Below are positions 1 to 7,629 of a DNA stretch of 64,000 bases, piece after piece. Origin of the DNA: Gammaproteobacteria bacterium (GTDB taxonomy: Bacteria > Pseudomonadota > Gammaproteobacteria > Berkiellales > Berkiellaceae); the NCBI GenBank assembly GCA_016191245.1, contig JACPOY010000019.1, positions 186,001 to 250,000 of the forward strand. The letters are read 5' to 3'. Every line of letters begins with the position of its first letter. Position 1 is the first letter of the stretch. The position numbers and the translations under genes are program-made. The notes beneath the pieces were generated by a model that saw nothing but the letters and a program-made list of their open reading frames with translations, made no database searches and was not told where the DNA came from.

Positions 1-114
1 GGCAACACCTTCTGGTTTATTAATGGAATTTCCAATGAAATAGCCACCAATAAAGATATTAAGAGCAATCGAACAGAATAAAAAAATCGACAACCATTTA
101 ATAGAGGAATTCAT
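1..114 (-). CDS. Periplasmic heavy-metal-sensor-like protein, N-terminal part only
   Basis: The gene runs off the left edge; only about 38 N-terminal residues are visible. They form one hydrophobic signal or anchor segment, starting MNSSIKWLSIFLFCSIALNI and followed by a short Gly-rich stretch. This N-terminus is like those of the CnrR/ZraP-type 'Metal_resist' periplasmic sensors. The ATG overlaps the stop of the sigma-like gene in an ATGA arrangement, so the two are probably translationally coupled, as sigma and sensor/anti-sigma genes often are. The family is inferred from the anchor and the context because no diagnostic domain is visible. It could also be an ordinary membrane anti-sigma factor. 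Confidence 0.45.
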   Translation of the reverse strand, partial: MNSSIKWLSIFLFCSIALNIFIGGYFIGNSINKPEGVA

Positions 115-530
115 AGAAAAAGATCCTTGCTATTAAAGTTTTGATTAATTTTGGAGGAGGAGATAATAGTTTTTGTTAATTCACGTTGTAGCTTTATCCG
201 TATATTATCAAACATTGTTTGTAGCGAAATTACAGTCATGCCTAAAATATCAGCAACTTGTTCTTGGGAATATTTTTGATGGTAATGTAAAATTAACGCT
301 GCTCGATGTTTTGGTTCCAAAGCCTGCATAGCTAATTTTATATGTTGCTCCATTTGTTCTTCAAATAACATGGTATCTAAAGATTTTTGTGATTCGTAAG
401 GTTTGTCTGCAAATACTTCAGGCGCTTGCTGTTTTTTGCATTGTTGCCGATCTAAAAAGCGATTAATCAAAACTTGGTGATGCCAAGATTTGTTATGTTG
501 TGTTGTATTTTTTTGTGAGGATTGGTCCAT
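111..530 (-). CDS. Short sigma-70-family (ECF-like) protein with region 4 but no region 2
   Basis: The protein has 139 aa. Residues about 65-118 form a sigma region 4 helix-turn-helix (LEPKHRAALILHYHQKYSQE, then QVADILG). Residues about 15-30 (SWHHQVLINRFLDRQQ) look like the end of region 2.4 of ECF sigma factors. Regions 2.1-2.3, which bind core polymerase and melt the -10, are absent; ECF factors are usually about 160-200 aa. The upstream 210 bp contain no recognisable region-2 coding in any frame and carry a promoter-like element instead, so this may be the natural start. The ATG follows an AGGAT-type ribosome site. The gene is coupled to the downstream sensor-like gene. Likely role: metal-responsive transcription control. 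A truncated, inactive sigma factor is the alternative. Confidence 0.7.
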   Translation of the reverse strand: MDQSSQKNTTQHNKSWHHQVLINRFLDRQQCKKQQAPEVFADKPYESQKSLDTMLFEEQMEQHIKLAMQALEPKHRAALILHYHQKYSQEQVADILGMTVISLQTMFDNIRIKLQRELTKTIISSSKINQNFNSKDLFL

Positions 531-635
531 TTTTTATCCTATACCTTCAGATAAGAAGATCAGCACTACTATTTTTCTGGGTACTGTTTGAATTCCATCT
601 CTTGTAGAATTTTCTTTAGTGTTATTGAATTATAA

Positions 636-672
636 AACGTAATTAGAAAAGTTGCATGAGTGTAAGTACAAG
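636..672 (-). promoter_or_regulatory. ECF-type promoter-like element upstream of the sigma-like gene
   Basis: Read on the minus strand, this has the block CTTGTACTTACACT (659-672), an 18-bp spacer, and ACGTT (636-640). The same upstream block, the same 18-bp spacing and ACGCC occur before the repeat-protein gene at 793-1119. The two-block layout and position suggest a shared promoter, perhaps autoregulated by an ECF factor. The transcription start would lie about 100 bp upstream of the ATG at 530. This rests on comparing two copies only. Confidence 0.5.
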
Positions 673-792
673 CTGAATATTTTGCATTTAAATTTTAGGC
701 TTGTTGTCCTTACTTTTCTAAGCCTAGCATAGTAGGATTCTCAAAGTTCAGACCTTTCGCCTAAAATTCGCAGCTGTGAATATTTAGATTGA

Positions 793-1119
793 TTAGTAAT
801 AGCATTTTTTTGGATGACGTGCGCACCAACTATCACGACATTTTCTGGGATGTCTTTCACACCATGAACTACCACAAGCACCTGGATGGTTATTACACCA
901 ACGTTGGTGACATTCTCTTGGATGTCTCTCGCACCAATTTTCAACTCGAGCTCTTCTTGACCATCTCCAATCTGCAAGATGAATCACCTCATTTGCTGAG
1001 GAAGACTCAGATAAATTAGTTGAGGTATTCAAAATATTTTCATTTTGATTCTGGGCATAAACAGTCGGCGTTGCACTTAAACCGATACTGAATAACAAAG
1101 CAATTGATAATTTATTCAT
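793..1119 (-). CDS. Secreted protein with four WCxxHPxxC repeats (putative metal binder)
   Basis: The protein has 108 aa with a signal peptide (MNKLSIALLFSIGLSATPTVYA, cleavage after about residue 22). A Ser/Asn-rich linker follows, then four tandem 12-residue repeats at about residues 62-106: WCERHPREC, WCNNHPGAC, WCERHPRKC and WCARHPKKC, separated by three-residue spacers. Each repeat offers Cys-x2-His-x3-Cys, a plausible metal-binding or disulfide unit in the periplasm. I do not recognise a named family. An ECF-like promoter shared with the neighbouring sigma-like gene suggests it is a regulon member. The metal-binding role is inferred from residue spacing and the metal-resistance context. 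Confidence 0.75.
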   Translation of the reverse strand: MNKLSIALLFSIGLSATPTVYAQNQNENILNTSTNLSESSSANEVIHLADWRWSRRARVENWCERHPRECHQRWCNNHPGACGSSWCERHPRKCRDSWCARHPKKCYY

Positions 1120-1196
1120 AACAGATCTCCTAACAGTACTACAATTTATGCTCTCTATATGTAATCTTTGAGAAACATAGACTATCCAAATTAGCT

Positions 1197-1233
1197 GGCG
1201 TGAGAGAAAGAGAAGCTTTAGTGTAGGTACAAG
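1197..1233 (-). promoter_or_regulatory. ECF-type promoter-like element upstream of the WCxxHPxxC repeat gene
   Basis: Minus-strand CTTGTACCTACACT (1220-1233), an 18-bp spacer and ACGCC (1197-1201). The upstream block matches the element at 659-672 in 13 of 14 positions and the spacer length is identical. It lies about 80-115 bp upstream of the ATG at 1119. Confidence 0.5.
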
Positions 1234-1320
1234 ATGTTTTGCTTTTTATGCTTTCTTGCTAGATATTTAAAGAAGTCTTCAGTAGCATTAGCCAATAAAT
1301 GGATAGTGAGACATTAATTT

Positions 1321-2190
1321 ATGAGTTTGTTTGCTAAGAAAGATTTGCCTATCGGTATTTTTGATTCAGGCATTGGCGGTTTAACAGTGTTGCGTGCACT
1401 GCAGCAAACTCTTCCTCATGAACATTTTTTATACTTGGGGGATACGGCAAGACTTCCTTATGGTACAAAAAGTCCACAAACTGTTAGAAACTATGCGTTA
1501 AATGCAAATGATATATTGGTCGCATCGGGGATAAAAGCGTTAGTGGTTGCTTGTAACACCGCAACGGCGTTTGCTCTCGAGGCTTTACAAGAAAAATTTT
1601 ACCCATTACCTGTGATTGGCGTGATTACTCCAGGAGCAAAGGCTTCTTTAACAATTCCTGAAAATGGTCCTATTGTCGTGTTAGCAACAGAAGCTACTGT
1701 TAAATGGCATGCATATCGTCATGTATTATCTGAATTAGAACCACATCGACAAGTTATAGAATGGCCTTGTTCACTGTTAGTTGCATTAGCAGAAGAAGGA
1801 TGGTGCGAAGGACCCTTAGTAGAACAAATTATTTCGAAACTATTTTCACCCTTATTTGCTTCTTTGGAAACAAAGCCTGCTTGCCTGGTTCTAGGTTGTA
1901 CGCATTTTCCAGTTTTAAAAGCGGCGATTCAAAATGTAGTAGGGGATAATATAACCGTTATTGATCCTGCCCATACAGTTGCAGAAGAAGTTAGTGCTTT
2001 ATTAACCGAGCATCAGTTGCATCGTATTAACCAATCTTCAGCGAATACACAGTTTATGGCAACAGATGGTATAGAAAGATTTGCAAGAGTAGCCCAAGTT
2101 TTTTTAGGTTACCCAATTACAACTGAACAAGTGGAATTGGTCACAGTTGTGCCTACTATCATATCTCAAGCAAAGAAAGCGGCCTCATAA
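1321..2190 (+). CDS. murI: Glutamate racemase
   Basis: Interconverts L- and D-glutamate in the cytoplasm to supply D-Glu for peptidoglycan. The 289-aa protein is slightly longer than the usual 265-285. It opens with the family signature GIFDSGIGGLTVLRAL (about residues 12-27). The two catalytic cysteines sit in VVACNTATA (about residue 78) and LGCTHFPVLKA (about residue 193), which is the expected two-thiol racemase arrangement. The gene is convergent with argR, with only 3 bp between the stop codons, so any terminator must overlap the coding ends. It is an ordinary core gene marking chromosomal sequence beside the metal genes. Confidence 0.95.
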   Translation: MSLFAKKDLPIGIFDSGIGGLTVLRALQQTLPHEHFLYLGDTARLPYGTKSPQTVRNYALNANDILVASGIKALVVACNTATAFALEALQEKFYPLPVIGVITPGAKASLTIPENGPIVVLATEATVKWHAYRHVLSELEPHRQVIEWPCSLLVALAEEGWCEGPLVEQIISKLFSPLFASLETKPACLVLGCTHFPVLKAAIQNVVGDNITVIDPAHTVAEEVSALLTEHQLHRINQSSANTQFMATDGIERFARVAQVFLGYPITTEQVELVTVVPTIISQAKKAAS

Positions 2191-2193
2191 GAT

Positions 2194-2649
2194 TTATTTG
2201 AGGGTGGCCAATACATTTTTGATAGAAGCCAGTGTTTGAGAAACTCGAGAAATAGTTTTTGGAACCACTAGAATGGTGTCATCACCCGCCACAGTTCCAA
2301 TAATTTCAGCCTTCACCATATGATGATCTAATAACCTGGCCACTAGCGAGGCTGAACCTGGTTGGCAATGTACAACAACCAGTTGTTCATTAGCGACAAT
2401 ATCAATAATCAAATTGAGCAATAAATTAGCTGAGTGAGGGGGGGCCGGCTCCTTGGGTAATCGATAGACAATTTGCCCATACTCATTTTTGGATTTCACT
2501 GCACCAATTTTACGTAATAATCGAGAAGCTTTTGACTGATTAATATCATGACCAAGGATCAGTAATTGAGAGCAGATCTCTTCTTGGGTTTTTACTGCCC
2601 CACGCATTAAAAGCTCACGTAAATCCTCTTCCAACTTCTTCATTCTCAT
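2194..2649 (-). CDS. argR: Arginine repressor ArgR
   Basis: A hexameric, arginine-sensing transcriptional regulator. From the chosen start (MRMKKLEED) it is 151 aa, the usual length for the family. The N-terminal winged helix (about residues 1-70) includes the segment SQLLILGHDINQSKASRLLR. The C-terminal arginine-binding domain contains VVHCQPGSASLVARLLDHH and GTVAGDDTILVV, the latter with the conserved GDD-type turn. A longer reading frame begins at 2694 but would overlap the upstream gene. The ATG at 2649 follows that gene's stop in TAATATG, so stop-start coupling favours this start. Confidence 0.93.
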   Translation of the reverse strand: MRMKKLEEDLRELLMRGAVKTQEEICSQLLILGHDINQSKASRLLRKIGAVKSKNEYGQIVYRLPKEPAPPHSANLLLNLIIDIVANEQLVVVHCQPGSASLVARLLDHHMVKAEIIGTVAGDDTILVVPKTISRVSQTLASIKNVLATLK

Positions 2650-2650
2650 A

Positions 2651-3610
2651 TTACTTGACCTGCTCAAAATATTTTTGTTGTTGATAAGTTCCAATACAAA
2701 TGCTGATGATCATTGCTAATGAAAATAATGAAAGTAAAACGACCACATCTAATTTAGATGAGTTCAGATGAAATAAGTGAGGTAAAGGTTGTACACCCGC
2801 AAGATATACAATGGAGATGCAGAAAATGGTAATACAAATAGGAACTTGCCCATAAAATTTAGCATACAAGCATAAAGCAATAAGAAAAAATACAGCCAAT
2901 CCAATACTAGGTATACCACTTGGAATAACAAAAAATAATAAGTGACATAGGGTAATTATTATTGTGAATAGCCACCAAGTGGCATTTTCTTTATTAAAAA
3001 ATCGTTCAGGAACAAAAGGTTCAAAAACAAGACATAACGGGGTCAAACATAAAATCCCATTAAATTCACCTATCCAAGCGATATACCAATCAAAATAAGA
3101 TACGGGAGCTCCATAAATTGATATAAGAATTTTTGAAATGAGAAAAATATGCAGAGCACATAGGAGTCCTAAAAGAAAACAAAATTTTGCAAAGATCTTT
3201 ACATTTGCAATCGGCGTCACTGTGCCAAGCCAAAACAACGCAAGTTGTCGTGTAAAAAATATAAAGAGCGTAAAGAGTATAGTTTGATGAAGACTGACAA
3301 GCGCTGGATAATGGTTGTATAAGTAACTTGATAAGGTCCCGATAAAAATTCCAAGCAACATGCTATTGCCTCGTAGAAATAGCGCAGATAGTGCTACGCC
3401 CGAAGCAGGCCATAAAGCTGAGTAAAAGCCATTTTGAATAATTAATTGGTGTCCACCAAATACGATGAGAGAGCAAAAAATAAATTCAGCTGCCCTTCTA
3501 GTTAAATAAAGACGTCTAAATGATGAAATATAAGATTGGTGCTTGGCCACCACCAGATTTTTTGTTACAACTTCTGCTTGGAAGGATTTTAAGCGTTTAT
3601 CTAACGACAC
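2651..3610 (-). CDS. MASE1-domain integral membrane protein without an output domain
   Basis: The 319-aa protein has roughly eight to ten membrane segments from about residue 40 to the C-terminus. The early segment NGFYSALWPASGVALSALFL matches the conserved start of the MASE1 sensory domain. In most MASE1 proteins this region is followed by a GGDEF, EAL or histidine kinase domain, but here the reading frame ends soon after the last helix. The product is therefore a stand-alone membrane sensor-like module or a truncated sensor. It is followed directly by argR with 1 bp between stop and start. The true start is uncertain: the first ATG (3610) lies only 8 bp from the divergent methyltransferase start, so a shorter start is possible. 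Confidence 0.75.
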   Translation of the reverse strand: MSLDKRLKSFQAEVVTKNLVVAKHQSYISSFRRLYLTRRAAEFIFCSLIVFGGHQLIIQNGFYSALWPASGVALSALFLRGNSMLLGIFIGTLSSYLYNHYPALVSLHQTILFTLFIFFTRQLALFWLGTVTPIANVKIFAKFCFLLGLLCALHIFLISKILISIYGAPVSYFDWYIAWIGEFNGILCLTPLCLVFEPFVPERFFNKENATWWLFTIIITLCHLLFFVIPSGIPSIGLAVFFLIALCLYAKFYGQVPICITIFCISIVYLAGVQPLPHLFHLNSSKLDVVVLLSLFSLAMIISICIGTYQQQKYFEQVK

Positions 3611-3618
3611 GGGGTATC

Positions 3619-4233
3619 ATGTCCACAATAATAGAAGATGAACTATACCAGGGTTATTTAACAAAAGTCTACCAACATACTCAGGGATATCAAAATTATA
3701 CAGATCTGCAACAAGCCAAGTTCTCCAGAGAGCTTGTTAGCATTACCTATGGTGAATTACTTTACTATAGCGTAAAAAAAATTCTCAAGGTGTTAGAAAT
3801 CGATTCTAAGGATGTATTTTTAGACTTAGGTTCAGGAATAGGTAAGTGTGCATTACAAGTGTTTATGCAATCAGATTTATCAACCGTTATTGGTATTGAA
3901 GCATCGAGTGTCTTACATGAGGCTGCGTTAAAAATTTCACTACAAGTGAGGCATGATTTTCCATTTTTTTGGGAAGATAATCGGAAACTGAAGTTTATAG
4001 AAGGTAACTTTTTGAATGTAGATTGGGAAAATGCAACGATTATATATACCTGTTCTACCTGTTTTACACAAGAATTACTAGTTGCCATTTCTAATAAAAT
4101 TAATCAAACACCCTCCGTTAAGCAAGTATTGAGTTTGCGACCTTTACCAACATTAAATATGACATTAAAGAAAGTATTTACCGTCGAGTGTAGTTGGGAT
4201 TCTGCATTATGCTTTCTTTATACTAGGATCTAA
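3619..4233 (+). CDS. Dot1-like SAM-dependent methyltransferase
   Basis: About 204 aa from the ATG at 3619; a longer frame from 3520 would overlap the divergent gene. The fold is class I methyltransferase. The order of motifs follows the DOT1 (non-SET lysine methyltransferase) family: ITYGELLYYSV, then motif I FLDLGSGIGKCALQ, then the acidic SAM-ribose strand VIGIEASS, then FIEGNFLNVDW. The segment IIYTCSTCF sits where Dot1 has its Asn-Asn-Phe motif, so that active-site motif is not conserved. The substrate is unknown. A protein lysine target is suggested by family resemblance only; a small-molecule or other protein methyltransferase is equally possible. The 3' end overlaps the convergent ABC permease gene by 27 bp. 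Confidence 0.65.
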   Translation: MSTIIEDELYQGYLTKVYQHTQGYQNYTDLQQAKFSRELVSITYGELLYYSVKKILKVLEIDSKDVFLDLGSGIGKCALQVFMQSDLSTVIGIEASSVLHEAALKISLQVRHDFPFFWEDNRKLKFIEGNFLNVDWENATIIYTCSTCFTQELLVAISNKINQTPSVKQVLSLRPLPTLNMTLKKVFTVECSWDSALCFLYTRI

Positions 4234-5670
4234 TTCTTGAGTTTTCAGTTGCCAACGCTTTTGGCACAACTTGGCAAAAATAGCAATTTGCACCACAGCC
4301 GAAATAATAGCTAAAGCAGTATTTTGCCCCCAGCTTGGCCAAAATAGTGGTAAAAGAGAGGTAAAGTGTAATGCATTTAGCAAAAGTGGAAATACAAAAT
4401 AGAGTAAGAATAAATAAACAAAAGCAGCTCCCATGGCTTTTTTCGGATATTTACCAAAAGTGAAAAAATGTATCAAAACAACATCTCTGAAAAGAAATAG
4501 CATTGTGGTGAGTATTAAAATTGAGGGTGAAAAATTTTCAACTATATTAGTTAATTGAGGTCCAGTGATGATTAATTTAAAGCCTGCAATGGTTGTAAAG
4601 ATAATTGAAATAAACCACCAAGGTATTTGTTGGGAGCTTTCCAGCAGATTTTTTTCTTTGAGTCTTGCCATGAAATGTTTATAACGAATTGTTGTCAGCT
4701 CATCAGTAAACAAAGCGATATATGTTAATGTCTGAGCTATAAAAAAAGCAATATACACAGGCGCTTGATGAAATAACTCTTGTAAATCGTTTAGCTGGGA
4801 TATGTTTAAAATTTCTGAGTTTATTTTTTCAAAAGATACCAGGCCTGAAAAATAGATCATACAAAACAGGTTAAAAACAGCCCAAACCCATGGAACATTT
4901 TGATATTGCAATTCTCTACAAAAAGAGCGTTGCAAACCAATGATAGCCCAGAATAAAAAGATAATTAAAGAACTTGTAGCGAAAGAATCACTGGCGAATG
5001 TATAACCATGCCAAGAAATGACCTGACCTACTTCTTTGGCTGATCTAAAACAATAGCTAGTCATCAAAAACCCAAATAAAAGACCTGTTAGAAAATATCT
5101 AAAGGATTTATTGTTTTTTTCTCGTCGAATTTGAGGCAATAGTTGAAGACTAAGCAACAAGGCGATGGCTTGCCCGAGAAGCCCGCCGAAAACAAGATAA
5201 AATATTTCATTAAATAAATTGATTTCTTGAGAAGTAATTTGAAGTCCTACAAGATGGGCCGAGGTGTTGGTATGAATCGCGCAATAAATCAATAAGCAGA
5301 TAAATGCGCCGTACCAACTATATATTGTGGAACCAAATAGCTTGCCCCAAGTCATCGACCAAGGAGAGATGGTTGATTGGCGTTGAAAGTCCCAGGTACT
5401 ATTATTCACTTCTTCTAAAACAGTTTCTGAGGCCTTTTTAGTACCCCATAGAAATATGAATAATATACTCAGATTAAAAGCGATGGATGCGCTACTTCCT
5501 TTTCCACCAGTTAAGTAAAAAAGATAAGACATTAAGATGATTACAAAGGGGGCTAAAATGACACGATGAAAAGTAAAATCTAGCCATATATTACGGCGTA
5601 ATTCTGGATTGATTATCACTTGTCTATTCCTTTGTTTTCTTTTTCTCTTCAGAAATCGAGATATAAACAT
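4207..5670 (-). CDS. ABC-2-type exporter membrane protein
   Basis: A polytopic membrane protein of 487 aa with about 12 hydrophobic segments and a short, basic cytoplasmic N-terminus (FLKRKRKQRNRQ). It begins inside the 3' end of the upstream ATPase gene (47-bp overlap), so the two are one transcription and translation unit. No periplasmic binding protein is nearby, so an ABC-2-type exporter or assembly factor is more likely than an importer. The substrate is not apparent. Confidence 0.75.
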   Translation of the reverse strand: MFISRFLKRKRKQRNRQVIINPELRRNIWLDFTFHRVILAPFVIILMSYLFYLTGGKGSSASIAFNLSILFIFLWGTKKASETVLEEVNNSTWDFQRQSTISPWSMTWGKLFGSTIYSWYGAFICLLIYCAIHTNTSAHLVGLQITSQEINLFNEIFYLVFGGLLGQAIALLLSLQLLPQIRREKNNKSFRYFLTGLLFGFLMTSYCFRSAKEVGQVISWHGYTFASDSFATSSLIIFLFWAIIGLQRSFCRELQYQNVPWVWAVFNLFCMIYFSGLVSFEKINSEILNISQLNDLQELFHQAPVYIAFFIAQTLTYIALFTDELTTIRYKHFMARLKEKNLLESSQQIPWWFISIIFTTIAGFKLIITGPQLTNIVENFSPSILILTTMLFLFRDVVLIHFFTFGKYPKKAMGAAFVYLFLLYFVFPLLLNALHFTSLLPLFWPSWGQNTALAIISAVVQIAIFAKLCQKRWQLKTQELDPSIKKA

Positions 5671-6553
5671 CTTGCATACGCTGTTTCTGTTCTTGAATGC
5701 TCATCACGGGTAATTGTTTTTCAATTAATGTTTTTAACAATGTATGTTGTTCTTGAGATGAGCCTGTAAATTCAATAACAAGTGTTTGTTTATCTACGGT
5801 TTTTATATTGATATTTGGTAAACTCTTTACAATTTCAAGGTAACGGTTCGCATCTTCGGTAAATTCAATTCTGAGGGTAATGGCTTTAAGATTATTTTGA
5901 TAATCACTTAATGCGCATTGTTTAACAAATTTACCTTCTTGTAAAACAATCATATGGGTGCAGTAGTCTTCTAGCTCAGATAAAATATGTGAAGAGACGA
6001 TTAAAGTCATACCTTCATTTTGTAAAGTAATTAATAATTTAGAAAGATTATATCTTGCTTCAGGATCCAGGCCTGAAGCAGGCTCATCTAATAGCAAGAT
6101 TTTTGGTTTATGGATGATAGTTTGCGCTATAGCCAATCGCTGCCGTAAGCCACGAGATAATTTCCCGGCACTTACATTTTTATATTCCCAAATATCAAGT
6201 CGTTTGGCTGTTTCTTCAATCAATTCAGTAATATTACCTTGGTAATCATGGCTCCAAGCAAAAAAAGTTAAAATCTGTGAAACAGTTAAATCATCATACA
6301 GACCATAAAAGTCTGAAAGATAGCTACAAATGGAGTGCACTTTGCGCGGATAGCGTTCGGTATCCCAGCTATCCATTTCAATAGAACCCTGCATTGGGCT
6401 GTCTAATGCTGCTAAGCAGCGTAACAGAGTTGTTTTGCCTGCACCATTGGGCCCGACTAAAGCTGTGATAGTATGAGGCTCAATAGTAAATGAAACGTGA
6501 TCTAAAGCACGTTTCCCTGGGTAATCAAAACAAAGATCTTTTACATCTATCAT
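5624..6553 (-). CDS. ABC transporter ATP-binding protein
   Basis: The 309-aa nucleotide-binding subunit has Walker A GPNGAGKTTLLRCLA (about residues 34-48), the signature LSRGLRQRLAIAQ, Walker B ILLLDEPASGLDPEAR and the switch histidine in VSSHILSELE. The order and spacing are those of the ABC-2 / CcmA-type family. About 90 C-terminal residues after the core form an accessory domain, as in many exporters of this class. It works with the membrane protein encoded just downstream. Confidence 0.92.
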   Translation of the reverse strand: MIDVKDLCFDYPGKRALDHVSFTIEPHTITALVGPNGAGKTTLLRCLAALDSPMQGSIEMDSWDTERYPRKVHSICSYLSDFYGLYDDLTVSQILTFFAWSHDYQGNITELIEETAKRLDIWEYKNVSAGKLSRGLRQRLAIAQTIIHKPKILLLDEPASGLDPEARYNLSKLLITLQNEGMTLIVSSHILSELEDYCTHMIVLQEGKFVKQCALSDYQNNLKAITLRIEFTEDANRYLEIVKSLPNINIKTVDKQTLVIEFTGSSQEQHTLLKTLIEKQLPVMSIQEQKQRMQDVYISISEEKKKTKE

Positions 6554-6636
6554 GTTATAACTGATTCTAGAATAGGTTCTTATCCAGAACTATAGCGGAA
6601 TGTGAGTAACGTAGCGAGAGATTTGGAGAGAGTTAC

Positions 6637-7629
6637 ATGGCTAATCCAGATATTAAACAAGATCCCATCATGCATCGTACAATGGCTTATGCAAAAGTAA
6701 CTGCATATTTTGCCGAAGATGTTTGTAGGGCAATATTGGGTTTTATACCTAATGGATTGAATTTAACATACGATTTTTTATTTAAATCTTTACCACTTCT
6801 AGGCGGATTTTTTTCGCATCGTTGGGCTGAACAAGTCATCAAATTATGCATGGGCATTACGATAGGTCAAGGTTTGGCAGGAGATATCGCTCATTTTATC
6901 TTTAGACCGATTGGCTTTGTGATTGGTGTGATGCTAGGAAGTGTGAGTAATAAAATACCGAACTATCAAGGGCAAATAGGGAAACTCTTTTACCGACTTT
7001 CTGCGCAAACGGTCAGCGGGGCATTGTTAGGTATAATTGCCATGCTTTCGATTTCACAATGGTTGGTTCCCTCGCTTAATGTCACCTTGGATAATTTGGC
7101 TATTGCAACAGCGATAGGAGCATTTTTGGGCCTTTTTACCAAGGGACTATTGTTAATAGCCGTCAATACAGTTCATTCAGCGAATGCGGCAACGGTGAGA
7201 AAAAATGTTCAAAGAGCCAAAGATTTAAATAGTAAATTAAAATTTGCCTCTAAACAAAAAGCGAAAAGTCTTATTCTTATGCAAGCTCAAGATATCATTC
7301 AGCAAATGAATGGACCCCAGTCACAGCAATATTTAGAGGACTTTTTTAATCAGGAATTTGAACATATTGCAACGAGCACTTATCAAAAAATTGAGCGTCA
7401 CTTTAATTATTTAACAGATAGAGCATGTCATGGTGATATCAAAGCGTTAAAGCGTCTGCAAGAGTTAACTCCACATGCTGCCGCTTCTGAATCTAATGAT
7501 AAAAAGCCTTTTGAAGTGATGATAGAAAGAATTTTCAATTCACGTGCAATTTTTAAATTAAAGGATGCCGTGGATACATCTTATGATCGTTGGCAGTATC
7601 GGTTTTTGAGTGTAAAAGAATCTACTTAA
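6637..7629 (+). CDS. Conserved membrane protein of unknown function
   Basis: The 330-aa protein has an N-terminal half with four or five hydrophobic, glycine-rich segments (about residues 30-180). The C-terminal half is charged and helical (about residues 185-330), containing KKNVQRAKDLNSKLKFASK-type sequence, and probably faces the cytoplasm. I do not recognise a named domain. Its style resembles hypothetical proteins of Legionella. The gene is divergent from the ABC exporter and its last 8 bp overlap the convergent EndA-like gene. The ATG is preceded by GGAGAG. Confidence 0.7.
   Translation: MANPDIKQDPIMHRTMAYAKVTAYFAEDVCRAILGFIPNGLNLTYDFLFKSLPLLGGFFSHRWAEQVIKLCMGITIGQGLAGDIAHFIFRPIGFVIGVMLGSVSNKIPNYQGQIGKLFYRLSAQTVSGALLGIIAMLSISQWLVPSLNVTLDNLAIATAIGAFLGLFTKGLLLIAVNTVHSANAATVRKNVQRAKDLNSKLKFASKQKAKSLILMQAQDIIQQMNGPQSQQYLEDFFNQEFEHIATSTYQKIERHFNYLTDRACHGDIKALKRLQELTPHAAASESNDKKPFEVMIERIFNSRAIFKLKDAVDTSYDRWQYRFLSVKEST

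Noticed and set aside
741..977. Minus-strand ORF of 78 aa overlapping the WCxxHPxxC repeat gene
   Set aside because: It is a repeat-driven reading of the same DNA in another frame, with no signal peptide or ribosome site; the 108-aa frame has both a signal peptide and ordered repeats.
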